Assembly: GCF_003386205.1 (NCBI RefSeq)
Contig: NZ_QRDY01000013.1
Coordinates: forward strand, 1-64,000
Length of the DNA stretch: 64,000 nucleotides
Origin: Cohnella lupini
GTDB taxonomy: Bacteria > Bacillota > Bacilli > Paenibacillales > Paenibacillaceae
Direction: 5' to 3'
The position numbers and the translations under genes were made by a program. This document shows positions 1-9,429 of the stretch, in pieces (the stretch's first letter is position 1; each line of letters opens with the position of its first letter). The notes under the pieces were generated by a model, which worked only from the letters and a program-made list of their open reading frames with translations, searched no databases and was not told where the DNA came from.

Positions 1-49
1 AGACGACTTATATCCCAATTTTAGGGAGTAGAAGTCGTCTTTTTCTTCG
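1..49 (+). terminator. Rho-independent terminator of a gene left of the window
   Basis: A 9-bp stem (AGACGACTT paired with AAGTCGTCT) encloses a 22-nt loop and is followed by TTTTTCTTC on the plus strand. It would end a plus-strand gene lying before position 1. The T-run is only on this side, so it is a poor terminator for the minus-strand SLH gene that ends at 191. Confidence 0.6.
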
Positions 50-190
50 CTCATCTTAAGGCTTAAATTAAAACAGTTAGTTCTTCAGTGGCCTCAAAAA
101 ATCGTGGCCTATTCTCAATGTTAATTTGCGTACAATGATCGGAATCACATACGTTAAACCTGCTTTACAATTGTATAATTCTTAAGTTTC

Positions 191-3100
191 TTATTTCCCC
201 AACAAACTGTACAGCACTTGAGCCATTTCCGCCCTGCTGGTCGAACTGGCCGGAGTGAGCTTTCCGTTGCTGCCGCCGATAATTCCGGTTTTGACCAGCA
301 ACGTCATGGCATCCTTCGCCCATGCGTTTACCTGTCCAGCGTCGGTAAAGTCGGAGATCGTCTTGCCGGAATCACTCTGCGGGAGCTGACCGATAGTCTT
401 CAGCGCGTTGTATAGCAGGGTGAACAACTCTTGACGGGTGATCTCCTTGCCAGGTGCATACAAATCGTTGCCTACCCCAGTGGTTATGCCGAGGCGTTTT
501 GCCGCCGCCAGGTATCCAGTGTAATAGGTATTGCCCGCGTCTGCAAAGTTAACTGTTGGGCTTGTATCCGGGGCTATACCGTAGGCTTTCATCAACAGAA
601 CGATGAATTCGCCGCGTGTAAGCTTGGCTGCCGGGCTGAAAATGCCGTTGTCGGTACCATCTGTTATTCCTCTTGCTGCGATGAAGCCTACGGCTTTGCT
701 GAACCATGCACTCGCCGCCACGTCGTTGAAGCTCACCTTATTATAAGCTACTGCATAATGGCTGAAATGGATGGTTTCAAACGTGACATTGCCGGCAGCA
801 AGATCATAATGCCCGTTAGGAACGCTGACAACATTGCCGCTGCCGTCGATGTACCACACGACGATACTCTCCGGATTAACAAGTTCCGCCTCTGTCGGGG
901 TATACGGTATGGTGACCGTCACTGGTGCGTTAGAGTTGCTCCAGTTAGTCTGTTTGCCGTCTATAGTTAGCGTGAGCTCTACCATCGGCCTGTCACCTAT
1001 AGCTGCTTTGACATCCCCCGGCAAACCGGATTTATCTGCCTGGCCGATAGAGATTTCGGCCTTGCTTCCGCTTATTCCTGAAACGCCTAACAGCATATTC
1101 GAAGGAACGGTCACGCTGCCTTTATCGGTATTGAAAGCCAGGGTGCCCTGTCCCTCAGGCTTTGACAGACTTGGAACAGCAATACCCAAGATATAAGTAT
1201 CGACATCAGGAACTGACGGAACAGTGATAACGGTGGTTTTCCCAGCAGACATAAGGCTGTTGTCTGCTCCGATGTCCACGGTCGCGCTTTTGCTATTCTT
1301 GTTCACTGTCAGCGGCAACGTGATTTCCGAACCGTTGCCTACATTGACCTTCACGACGTTGGTCGGCGTTGTGCTGCCACCCATTCCGCCACCAGTATTG
1401 CCTGTACCCGTGTTCGGGATATTCACGATTTCAGAGCGGTCTCTGACTCTGATTCTCGGGTGCATATCCGAATCGTTGGAAACCTCGCCGATAGAAGCCA
1501 AACCGGCTACGGAAACAATGGCTCCGTCCGTAACGAACGGTAGCGCCGTTCCCTTCGTAATGTATCCGTTAATGACTACGATTGCCGGGGCGGACCCATC
1601 ATTAATCGTAAATTGGTTAATCGTTCCGTCAGGGTCTTTGAAAACATTCGACACGGTGCCCTGCGTTTTCACCAATAGCCCGGTATTCGCGGATGACATT
1701 GAAGCAGCTGTCGTAAGAGTAGTCGGCGCGAGTTTTTGGATACTTGGATCCAAAACCGTCATTTTGCTGACCGTCAACTCGACTTCGCCTTGATAATGCG
1801 TGATCGTACCTTCAAACCTTGCTTTTTGTCCTTCCTGGATGCCCGAGGCAACCGGGAATAGATTGATACCGCCCGTCGCGTCCTGCGCATAAATAGCGTC
1901 GAAGAACCCTTTGTTTGTATCCGGGTTGGTGCTTTGAGTATTTACTTCGCTCGTCGATGTTCCTTCAATGATCACATCAGTACCATCCGGCAATTTCTTG
2001 GCATCGGCAATACTTGTAATCGTTACAGGATTGACGACTTTATAAAGATTATCCATTAAATTGTAGTTGGCATAAGGCAATGTCCCCGCATTGTCTTGAG
2101 TCACTTGTATTTCGAAGTTACTCATGAACGATCCGCCGGCCACGACGACAAGAGACGTTTTACCGTTCGAATGCGTGACCGTTTCGGAAGCCGCCAGTAG
2201 TTTTTCTTCCGGGTTGGTATCAACCTTGCTATTCGGGTTGACATATTTCGGGATGTAAAGCTGTGAACTGCTGACTCCCTTATCCGTTTTATACGATCCA
2301 ACGGTGACGAAAGGAAAAGTCGGCTTGGTCGTTCCATATCCAAAGTTGTCATTGTCGTTTTCGGACGAATACGTGGTTGGGAAGCCAAAGACAAGCGGGC
2401 TGACCGTTGCCGGCAGCGTTGAGGTTCTCTCTCCGGTCGTCGGGTCTACGGCGTAAATGGTCGAGCCGGAGTATTGGCTGTAGGTCTGTCCGTCAACGAC
2501 GCCTTGCAGCAACGGATTCGCCATATTGAACTCTGTCGGATACAGTCTGTAGGCTTGTCCTCCGTTTTTATCATCGTCCATCACCTCGTCGTCGCCTTCG
2601 CGCAGCGTGGAACCGATGGCTGCCAGGACGTCGTTCTGCAGCTCGGCCATATGCTTCTTCGGCGAAGCCGGATCCGCGTTGTTGGATTCCCCGTAGTCCG
2701 CGACAACTCCGAAGACGAGCGTATTCCCGTTTTCCGAGAATGCTTGCAACGCCGCGACTTCCGCCGCCGTGTAGTTGGCCGGAGTCGGCCATGCGCTAAC
2801 GTTTTTTCTTGACGGAGCGTTCAAAATGATCATTTTGTATTTCGGATTGCTAGTAGCGGCGAGTAATTCCGCCGACGTATTCAACTGTACGACTCTCACG
2901 CTGTTTTGCCCCGCGAGAGTCATCATATTGGCCATCGAATTCGGATAGCTTCCTCCGCTGACATACTCGTTGCCGTGCGAGGCGTCAAGCCCGACATACA
3001 ATACGGAATCGATACCTACAACCTTCATCGTGCTGGTCGTCGTATAAGTTTTATCTTCGCCGTTAACCGTCATTACGGCGCTGATCGTTACTATTTTGGT

Positions 3101-5695
3101 TCCGGGAGTCGTCGGCGTATAGCTGAATTCATGCTTAGCGACACCGGAGGACGCGATGCTCGTGCCGGGATTAAACGTTTGGTTGGCCCCGGAATCTCCG
3201 TCTACGGTATAAGAGATAGACTTAAGCGTGACGGGCGTGCTTTCATTATTGAAGAAATTCGTTGTTAATTTCAACGCCTCTGTTGTAACGGGCATGACAG
3301 CGCTGTTGCTTACCGAGTTAATTCCGACCTTCGGAGCTGAACCGAGCCAGATCGGCGCGGTGACGGCTACAAAGCCCTGATTGTCCGTGATGATTGCAAA
3401 GTAATAACCGGCGGAAGGCGCCGTCATCGAGTAGGTGTATTCGACATTGCTGGTTCCGACAGGGTAAGTCTTCTTATCTACGATTTTCCCGCCGGTGGTT
3501 ATCAGTTGGACAGATGCAATATTACTGGTCGTCTTGCCAGGGTTTTTATTGGTCGCCGTTACCGTAATGTTTGCAGTCGCGGGGGGAGCATTCAAAATAG
3601 CGCCCATGCTGTACGTATCCGTCCCGTCGGTCAGGTGATAGGTGACATCCAAATCCCTGTTCTCCGTCTCCCATACCGAACGGTCGTGCAACGCCGTATA
3701 AATTCCGCTCAACGTAAAATCGTTCGTGTAAACGACCGTCGCGGCGGTATTCGATGTTCCCCAACCTTTTTTATGATTATCGCCGTTATTTGTCGGGGCT
3801 ACGTGCCAGCCTTTATCTAAAGCCAAAATAAATTGGTCGACGGACCGAAAGTATCCGCCGGAGCCGATGGCGCCTTCGCCGTTGCCTGCTTCAACAAGCG
3901 TAACTTTGTCGTCAATCGCATTGTCATGATATCCGAAATCCGCAAAGTTGCCGAATGTAGCTCCGGGATGATTCAACTGCGAAAGGGAACCCGGCGTATT
4001 CTCAAGCATTTGATAATAGGTTTGTAGGCCGGCATCATTTGTTTTGCTATTTAACGCCGTGTTGTTGCGGCTGACGAAACCTGTCGTGTTATACGTATTC
4101 ATGTGTCCGGGGCCGCCGGACCATGTCATCTCGTAACCGTAGTCGGTTATGTATGCATCGGTGGCTGCGTCCGTCGCCGCCTTTTTACCGGCAAGCCAAG
4201 GACCGTTGGTTTTGTTGTAATTATTTATATTTTTATCCGTGGTGACGTCGTACTTTGCTGAATCGTAAGAGTTTGAGTGGTCGGTTACGATAAAGAAATC
4301 AAACTTGCCCTGTTCTCTTGCATAAGCGTACGCCTCTGCTAAAGTTCCTTGACCGTCCGAGTTCGTCGTATGCGCGTGAAGCGATCCGTAATAGTTCTTT
4401 TCCCCGCCGGCTGGGTTCTTGGTAGTATACGTGAAGGTTGAAGGATCACTATCCAAATAATTTTGAAGCGTAGCCTTTGCAACTATTCTTACCGGTAAAT
4501 CAGCGGCATTCAATTGGAAAGGAGCCGTATAGGTTTGATTGGCTGTCCCCACCAGAGTACCGTCTGTGGAAGATAAGGAATTTTTATATACAGAATAAGT
4601 TACCGTTGAACCCGTCGTAGCTGATGATAATGCGATAGGTGTTTCGGCATTAATTGCAGAACTCCCTGGGCTTGCGGATACGTTAGCGACCTGGCTTTGT
4701 GTATAGGTAAAAGTTTGAGGCGCCGTTGTATAGGTGCCGTCTGACGCTGTCGCGACGATGGTCGCCGTTCCGCTAGGGAAATCGTTAATGGTAACGTCAA
4801 TTGACGGTGCAGAAACTGATGAATAAACTGAGCTTGTCACGGAGCCGCCATTTAAGCTATATGATATAGTCGCACCTACTGTTTCAGATGCAAGCGTCAC
4901 CTTGGAATTAAGCGGCACTGCTGTTCCGGTAGGTACACTAGTGTTAATGAACTGAACCGGGGGCGTTGGCGCTCCAATAGCCGGTTCTTCAGCCGTAGCT
5001 GAATTGCGAATAGATCCATACTGGGCAGTAATAACAACAAAATCATTCGCATTATCGTTAGTATCACTTCCATTACCATTGCCTGTTTCAGTTACTGGAC
5101 TATTTCCATTGTTGTTTTTACGAACAATAGCTGTGGTCGCGGAAGGTGCGGGAGCAAACGAAGAACCCTCATAAGCAACGGCAGTTGTTCCAAATCCAAC
5201 ATAATCGACGATCTTTGTATTCGAGTCGAGACTTGTTTTAGAAGTGTTGGCAATCGGCGTTGCGTCGTTTACCAAGAAAACTTTTCCTGCAGCTGCACCC
5301 ATAGCTAGTGAAGGAGCTACTATATCCGGTGTTACAGTAAAAGAAGATGATATCGTTCCTGCACCTAGCAAAAAGTATTTATGCGCCCCAATTTTCTTCC
5401 CTGTTAAGGCAAGCATTGTAGTTGCAGCGGCAGTCGAACCGGCCGACCCATATTGAATAGACCAATTGGACATATCTACTTCACTATCTGTAGGGTTATA
5501 TAATTCGATATAGTCATTGCTTACAGGCGCTCCACTATTTCCACCTGCGCCATAAATAGCGCTGATTACTACGTGACTTGCCGGTGCAGCATTTACTTTT
5601 GACATCCAACTATTTGGCAAGATCATCGTTACTATCATAATTGCAACCATCATAAGGCTAAACCATTTTTTATTCTTGCTAACGAATCTTAACAT
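191..5695 (-). CDS. SLH-anchored multidomain surface protein with PHP (CehA/McbA-type) metallohydrolase domain
   Basis: This 1834-residue secreted protein starts with a Sec signal peptide ending near residue 36 (VNA-AP). In order it appears to contain a lamin-tail-like domain (about 38-220, with the typical DYIELYNPTD run), two chitobiase-like Ig repeats (245-425), a PHP metallohydrolase domain (430-700, with HAHTTNSDGQG and FFIVTDHSNSY as likely metal-binding segments), beta domains, a glutamine-amidotransferase-like segment (895-1210), an OB-fold domain (1215-1430), a Gly/Ser/Thr linker, and three SLH domains (1650-1834) that bind wall polysaccharide. PHP domains of this class hydrolyse phosphoesters, so a role in extracellular phosphate or nucleotide scavenging is possible, but this is inference. 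A GGAGG lies 7 nt before the ATG. The substrate is unknown. Confidence 0.9.
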   Translation of the reverse strand: MLRFVSKNKKWFSLMMVAIMIVTMILPNSWMSKVNAAPASHVVISAIYGAGGNSGAPVSNDYIELYNPTDSEVDMSNWSIQYGSAGSTAAATTMLALTGKKIGAHKYFLLGAGTISSSFTVTPDIVAPSLAMGAAAGKVFLVNDATPIANTSKTSLDSNTKIVDYVGFGTTAVAYEGSSFAPAPSATTAIVRKNNNGNSPVTETGNGNGSDTNDNANDFVVITAQYGSIRNSATAEEPAIGAPTPPVQFINTSVPTGTAVPLNSKVTLASETVGATISYSLNGGSVTSSVYSSVSAPSIDVTINDFPSGTATIVATASDGTYTTAPQTFTYTQSQVANVSASPGSSAINAETPIALSSATTGSTVTYSVYKNSLSSTDGTLVGTANQTYTAPFQLNAADLPVRIVAKATLQNYLDSDPSTFTYTTKNPAGGEKNYYGSLHAHTTNSDGQGTLAEAYAYAREQGKFDFFIVTDHSNSYDSAKYDVTTDKNINNYNKTNGPWLAGKKAATDAATDAYITDYGYEMTWSGGPGHMNTYNTTGFVSRNNTALNSKTNDAGLQTYYQMLENTPGSLSQLNHPGATFGNFADFGYHDNAIDDKVTLVEAGNGEGAIGSGGYFRSVDQFILALDKGWHVAPTNNGDNHKKGWGTSNTAATVVYTNDFTLSGIYTALHDRSVWETENRDLDVTYHLTDGTDTYSMGAILNAPPATANITVTATNKNPGKTTSNIASVQLITTGGKIVDKKTYPVGTSNVEYTYSMTAPSAGYYFAIITDNQGFVAVTAPIWLGSAPKVGINSVSNSAVMPVTTEALKLTTNFFNNESTPVTLKSISYTVDGDSGANQTFNPGTSIASSGVAKHEFSYTPTTPGTKIVTISAVMTVNGEDKTYTTTSTMKVVGIDSVLYVGLDASHGNEYVSGGSYPNSMANMMTLAGQNSVRVVQLNTSAELLAATSNPKYKMIILNAPSRKNVSAWPTPANYTAAEVAALQAFSENGNTLVFGVVADYGESNNADPASPKKHMAELQNDVLAAIGSTLREGDDEVMDDDKNGGQAYRLYPTEFNMANPLLQGVVDGQTYSQYSGSTIYAVDPTTGERTSTLPATVSPLVFGFPTTYSSENDNDNFGYGTTKPTFPFVTVGSYKTDKGVSSSQLYIPKYVNPNSKVDTNPEEKLLAASETVTHSNGKTSLVVVAGGSFMSNFEIQVTQDNAGTLPYANYNLMDNLYKVVNPVTITSIADAKKLPDGTDVIIEGTSTSEVNTQSTNPDTNKGFFDAIYAQDATGGINLFPVASGIQEGQKARFEGTITHYQGEVELTVSKMTVLDPSIQKLAPTTLTTAASMSSANTGLLVKTQGTVSNVFKDPDGTINQFTINDGSAPAIVVINGYITKGTALPFVTDGAIVSVAGLASIGEVSNDSDMHPRIRVRDRSEIVNIPNTGTGNTGGGMGGSTTPTNVVKVNVGNGSEITLPLTVNKNSKSATVDIGADNSLMSAGKTTVITVPSVPDVDTYILGIAVPSLSKPEGQGTLAFNTDKGSVTVPSNMLLGVSGISGSKAEISIGQADKSGLPGDVKAAIGDRPMVELTLTIDGKQTNWSNSNAPVTVTIPYTPTEAELVNPESIVVWYIDGSGNVVSVPNGHYDLAAGNVTFETIHFSHYAVAYNKVSFNDVAASAWFSKAVGFIAARGITDGTDNGIFSPAAKLTRGEFIVLLMKAYGIAPDTSPTVNFADAGNTYYTGYLAAAKRLGITTGVGNDLYAPGKEITRQELFTLLYNALKTIGQLPQSDSGKTISDFTDAGQVNAWAKDAMTLLVKTGIIGGSNGKLTPASSTSRAEMAQVLYSLLGK

Positions 5696-5778
5696 TTGGT
5701 GTGCCTCCGTATATTATAGTAATTTCTAATTTTTTATTAATAAATGGTAAATTCTAATCAGCCCAACTTTTCCTGTAG

Positions 5779-6073
5779 TTACCAGAGTGTTATTTTAAAT
5801 AATTGCAATGTTGAATTGGTTGTATCCGGTGCTTTCTTGTAATAACCGCTTGTTGCTGCAACGGTTCCTGCCGCAGCAGTTACTTCTCCGGTACTTCCAT
5901 AGCTCCAGGATGCAATATCCGTTTTCCCCGCAATACTTTGCGGAGGATTTTCACTAGAATTGCTGCCGTTAAATGCCGCGGATACTGTTGTTGTCGGTAG
6001 TATTGGCAATATACTGCTCACTACTAATAAACAAGACAGTCCTATACTTAACAGTGTTTTTTCAAGTTTTCAT
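5779..6073 (-). pseudogene. Decayed secreted-protein gene (frameshifted signal peptide, truncated body)
   Basis: A good ribosome site (GAGGAGTGAGGAC) precedes ATG at 6073, but that frame reads only Met-Lys-Thr-stop. Removing one A from the following A-run gives MKLEKTLLSIGLSCLLVV and a complete Sec signal peptide that continues into an open frame to the stop at 5779. The body (SWSYGSTGEVTAAAGTVAAT) is rich in Gly, Ser, Thr and Ala, like the start of large surface proteins, and stops after about 95 residues. I read it as the 5' remnant of a secreted surface protein next to the giant SLH gene. A start at GTG 6021 would lose the signal peptide and is less likely. Confidence 0.55.
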
Positions 6074-6288
6074 GTCCTCACTCCTCGTATAATCTATTTA
6101 TTGCAAAATCTTCGCTTGAAATGAACGTATCTGAAGACCCAGCATGTTGGCGAAATGACCTCCTCTTTGTCTAGCTGCCTCCCCGACTGTTTCATTCGTG
6201 CTAATATTTTCACAAACGTGAAGTACGGATAAAGCATCTATACCAATATAGATTTCGTTCAACCTATATATTGGAGCTGTCGTAAAAT

Positions 6289-7446
6289 CTAAACGTAGAA
6301 AAATACCCGTTCGACAAGCCACAGTCCGCCTAGCATCAGGGCCACGGCGGAGCAGGCAATAACCACGCGTCTCGAGTGCTTCCAGCGATAAAGAAGAGCT
6401 AACACGGGTAACAACAGGGCAACGATGATCACCTGAACGGTTTCAATGCCGACATTAAAACTGATCAGATCCACCGCCAATTCGCTCTTCGGAATGTTCA
6501 TTCCCGCCAAGACTTCCGCAAAACCCATCCCATGGATCAACCCGAAGAAGAAGGTCAATACCCACCGGTAGCTGACTTTCTTGCGAATCAAATTGTCCAA
6601 AGCGACGTAACAAATGCTCAGCGCAATGGCCGGCTCCACAAAACGGGAGGAGATATGGATCACACCCGTGACTGTTAAGGCCAAGGTAATACTATGGGCA
6701 ATCGTGAACGCTGTGATCGTCCCCGCATACTGCTTGAAGGTTTGCCTTGCGATGAGCAGGGAGAATAAGAACAAAAGGTGGTCGTATCCCGATAAAATAT
6801 GATTCATCCCCAACACGAAAAAAGACAGCCAACCGTCCGTCGAGCTTGTTGTAGCTGCCTCCTCGGGCTGTTGCTGTTGTTGCTCAGGCAACGCATCGCC
6901 CGGCTGCAATCCGGCGAAGTCATTTTCCGTCATTTGCAGCTCCCAGGTCCGGTTGTTGCCCGCGATTGCCGCCGTGCTTCTCTGTGATCCGGAATAAATC
7001 GTCATCAGATTTACGTAATTGGTCGCTTTGTCATTCAAATACATTTGATCGGTCAGAAGGATCGACTGGGATGCCGCTACCGCCGGGAATGAGGCCTTCA
7101 GAATCGCCCTTTTGCCGTGCATACTGAGACTCTCATTTGGGGGCCACGCCGTGCTTTCTCCGTTCATTTTCAAAACAAGGTTGCTCTGCAGAATCGCCAG
7201 CAGCTTCTGCTCCACTGCAGCGAATTCCTCTGAATCGAGCGTTCCGTCATCATTAATATCGCCCCCCACAAGCTCTATGACCGATAAGTCATCGAGTGTA
7301 TAGGTAAGCTCCGTCTTGGTTTTATAAAATTCCAATGTCGAATAGATCGCGCTGTAGGCATGAGCATCCGCTCGGTGTTGAAATGACAGCAGAATTAACA
7401 GCATCATGAAAATCGAAAAAAAGAAACGCCATCGAAAACCCGCCAT
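6289..7446 (-). CDS. HupE/UreJ_2 family membrane protein
   Basis: The protein has a signal peptide (about 1-30), an extracytoplasmic N-terminal half with an EF-hand-like DINDDGTLDSEEF segment, and a C-terminal half of about six membrane helices. The helical part carries the family signature: GYDHLLFLFSLL, TIAHSITLAL, GLIHGMGFAE and FNVGIETVQ. HupE/UreJ proteins are thought to move nickel or cobalt, but this long two-part form (HupE_UreJ_2) is uncharacterised, so no metal is assigned. I chose the ATG at 7446 because AAAGGA lies 8 nt upstream; the in-frame ATG at 7455 sits directly on that ribosome site. The gene is alone, with a short gap to the WG-repeat gene. Confidence 0.75.
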   Translation of the reverse strand: MAGFRWRFFFSIFMMLLILLSFQHRADAHAYSAIYSTLEFYKTKTELTYTLDDLSVIELVGGDINDDGTLDSEEFAAVEQKLLAILQSNLVLKMNGESTAWPPNESLSMHGKRAILKASFPAVAASQSILLTDQMYLNDKATNYVNLMTIYSGSQRSTAAIAGNNRTWELQMTENDFAGLQPGDALPEQQQQQPEEAATTSSTDGWLSFFVLGMNHILSGYDHLLFLFSLLIARQTFKQYAGTITAFTIAHSITLALTVTGVIHISSRFVEPAIALSICYVALDNLIRKKVSYRWVLTFFFGLIHGMGFAEVLAGMNIPKSELAVDLISFNVGIETVQVIIVALLLPVLALLYRWKHSRRVVIACSAVALMLGGLWLVERVFFYV

Positions 7447-7526
7447 AATTCCCATCCTTTTCTGTTTCTGTTTCTGCTTCTAGTTCTGCAGAAATAAATT
7501 TTCTATGAGAATTTTTTAATGTCCAG

Positions 7527-8702
7527 TTATTTACGAAGGTCCCAGATATATTTTCCGGTTCTATCGATATATCCGATCCTTCCATCGGACAAGCTTACTT
7601 TTGCAATTCCATCTCTAAATTCTCCGGCCATATTGTGTATTAAATAATTGTCCTCATCTTTCGCAACAACCGGAGCAATACTGAGTTTCCCTTCCGTATT
7701 CATATACCCGCCTGCCCCATCAGCAATTGGAACTAAGCCTTCTGAAATCAGCGTCTCCTCATAGCCGTCATCCAAAGTAGGGCCAATTTTATAGGCGCCG
7801 GATTCATCTATGTAACCGATCGAATATTCGTTGATGCTTTCGCCTGTCGCTACCTTTGCAAGCCCTTCTGAAAAACGATAGGCCCTCGTATATTTAGGTT
7901 CTATCTTCATATTGCCTTTTGTATCGATATATCCGTATGCAACCGTGGACCGCTCCTTATCCTGCACGGCTACGGCTGCTAATCCTTCCGAGAAGCTACT
8001 GCCGGAAATATATGGACTAGCGTCAATCTGCACTTTTCCTGTTTTGTCGATATACTGGTAGTGCTTGTCATTCTTTACTAAAGCTAAGCCATCCGAAAAG
8101 CTACTAGCTTCATAATATTGATATGGAATAATCATTTTTCCAAACCGATCCATATACCCATACATTTCGGATTTATCATCTTGTACTAAGATCAGTCCTT
8201 CACTTTGCGTCTGCAAACCCGTTCCATTGAACAGCATAGAAACGATCTGCTTCTCGGAAGGTAACGTGTATAAAATCTTGCCCTTTCTATCCAAGATGAA
8301 ATAGGTAAGATCATACGTCATCTCATCTACTTGAATCGCTCCGGATACACCTTCGTTATACTTGGTTATATATGAATAATCCGGACTGACGACCATTTTC
8401 CCGGTACGATCGATAGCACCGTACCTTACACTGGCTGCGCTCTCCCTATCATTGCCTCCATCCGAGCTATCCATCATTTCAACTATGGCAACACCATCAT
8501 GAAATTCATCTGCCCAAGCGTAGGACGGGTCAATGACGACCTTCCCCGTTTTATCGATATAGCCCCATTCCCCATCTACTTCGACCGGATATAATAGGGT
8601 TTCGGCGTTGTTATTCTTATTTGTAGTCGTTAGAAAGCCTACAATTATCGCTGCCGCAATAAATAAAATGATATATAGTGCCCAAAACTTATACTTTTTC
8701 AT
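7527..8702 (-). CDS. WG-repeat protein with N-terminal membrane anchor
   Basis: The 391-residue protein has one N-terminal membrane segment (WALYIILFIAAAIIVGFL) followed by about eight WG/KWG-type beta repeats. Each repeat shows the pattern G-Y-I-D-x-T/x-G-K followed by hydrophobic residues and F/S-x-G-L-A, for example GYIDKTGKVVIDPSYAWADE and YQYIDKTGKVQIDAS. WG repeats are common in Bacillota and other bacteria and are thought to bind ligands or partner proteins, but no biochemical role is known. The topology puts the repeats outside the membrane. No partner gene is evident next to it. The family is clear and the function open. Confidence 0.8.
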   Translation of the reverse strand: MKKYKFWALYIILFIAAAIIVGFLTTTNKNNNAETLLYPVEVDGEWGYIDKTGKVVIDPSYAWADEFHDGVAIVEMMDSSDGGNDRESAASVRYGAIDRTGKMVVSPDYSYITKYNEGVSGAIQVDEMTYDLTYFILDRKGKILYTLPSEKQIVSMLFNGTGLQTQSEGLILVQDDKSEMYGYMDRFGKMIIPYQYYEASSFSDGLALVKNDKHYQYIDKTGKVQIDASPYISGSSFSEGLAAVAVQDKERSTVAYGYIDTKGNMKIEPKYTRAYRFSEGLAKVATGESINEYSIGYIDESGAYKIGPTLDDGYEETLISEGLVPIADGAGGYMNTEGKLSIAPVVAKDEDNYLIHNMAGEFRDGIAKVSLSDGRIGYIDRTGKYIWDLRK

Positions 8703-8934
8703 TCACTCAGGTATCCTCTCTTCATGTGAACGCACCTTGGATTGATTCATTATCAAATGAAAATAATGGCTCATTTAATTATTTTACAAGTTAATAGTTA
8801 AATGCCTTACAATGCTAGGTAAACTATATGTGAAATTGTACATATCGTACGCAAATTGACTCGACCACATTCTAAACGTATAACGTACGCAGACGATGAG
8901 CTTGCACCCTTGGATTTCCGCCATACGAAAAACG

Positions 8935-8960
8935 AAAAACCACGCCGGATTGGCGTGGTT
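8935..8960 (-). terminator. Rho-independent terminator of structured RNA candidate
   Basis: On the minus strand AACCACGCC and GGCGTGGTT form a 9-bp stem with a 5-nt loop, followed by TTTTTCG. It directly follows the structured stretch at 8961-9180. Confidence 0.75.
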
Positions 8961-9180
8961 GGCATGTATCGTATCGTAGAGTACTTCCAGTGTAAGTTAC
9001 ATCTCTGCCAGCAGCGTTGACCTGGCAGATTGCTCGCCTTGTCTCTGAGAAGTACTTTTGTCGATACGCTTTTACGCACAGATTTCGCCACACGTAAGTA
9101 CCCTAGCTACGCGGGGGCTTGGCCCCTCCCGCGACCAGACTTTCACCGACTAGAAGATGCGTCCTTCTGGGCACGCCAAA
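8961..9180 (-). ncRNA. Structured non-coding element, possibly a group II intron fragment
   Basis: The minus strand holds several nested pairings: CGTATCG with CGATACG, AGTACTTC with GAAGTACT, CTGCCAG with CTGGCAG, and GCGGG...CCCGC around GGGGCCAAGCCCC. A strong terminator follows. The segment GTCGGTGAAAGTCTGGTC resembles the GUGAAAGUC stretch in domain I of bacterial group II introns, and the block starts with GTGCCC. No reverse-transcriptase gene or domain V is present, so if this is an intron it is a 5' remnant. It could equally be an unrelated small RNA. Only the pairings are directly seen. Confidence 0.3.
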
Positions 9181-9183
9181 AAT

Positions 9184-9208
9184 AAAAAAAAACCTCCAAG
9201 CGGAGGGT
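9184..9208 (-). terminator. Rho-independent terminator downstream of tRNA-like fragment
   Basis: On the minus strand CCTCCGCTTGGAGG forms a short stem followed by nine T residues. It lies 15 nt after the CCA of the duplicated tRNA 3' end. Confidence 0.65.
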
Positions 9209-9223
9209 ATTCTTGATAAGTTA

Positions 9224-9242
9224 TGGTGGACACTAGCGGGAT
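9224..9242 (-). repeat. Duplicated 3' end of tRNA-Ala including CCA
   Basis: Eighteen of 19 bases match the 3' end of the intact tRNA-Ala at 9430-9448, including the encoded CCA. No 5' half of a tRNA lies upstream in the right frame. It may be the stump of a second tRNA gene or an att-type duplication left by an element that used the tRNA 3' end. Confidence 0.55.
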
Positions 9243-9388
9243 ATTGAAATTCTGATTAAACTTGCTACCGAAGAAATTTCGACGATGACGATCTTAGCGG
9301 TGAATTTCAATGCCGTACTCCTCCGCTTCGCTTCGTCCGTGCGGAACGCCCCAGTTTGGTTCGATCTCCGTAAAGGTCCCCAATAAAT

Positions 9389-9416
9389 TAAAAAACGCAG
9401 TCCAGTTGGACTGCGT
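9389..9416 (-). terminator. Rho-independent terminator of tRNA-Ala
   Basis: ACGCAGTCCA pairs with TGGACTGCGT on the minus strand, followed by TTTTTTAATTT. It lies 13 nt after the tRNA CCA. Confidence 0.85.
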
Positions 9417-9429
9417 ACATATTATTTAT

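Larger units (their letters stand above)
8703..9429. other. 727-bp non-coding region between WG-repeat gene and tRNA-Ala
   Basis: No convincing reading frame exists here. Reading from right to left, the region holds the terminator of tRNA-Ala, a copy of the 3' end of the tRNA, a second terminator, a structured stretch of about 200 nt, and a third terminator. Three minus-strand terminators in a row with no gene between them suggest lost or unrecognised RNA genes. A perfect 10-bp inverted repeat (ATTGAAATTC / GAATTTCAAT) sits at about 9244 and 9302. Confidence 0.6.

Noticed and set aside
6098..6322. A 74-residue minus-strand frame downstream of the HupE-like gene
   Set aside because: It starts inside the HupE-like gene in another frame, has no ribosome site and shows no recognisable domain.
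8807..9093. Two minus-strand frames of 73-94 residues in the gap before tRNA-Ala
   Set aside because: They cross a strong terminator and the structured element, and resemble no protein family.
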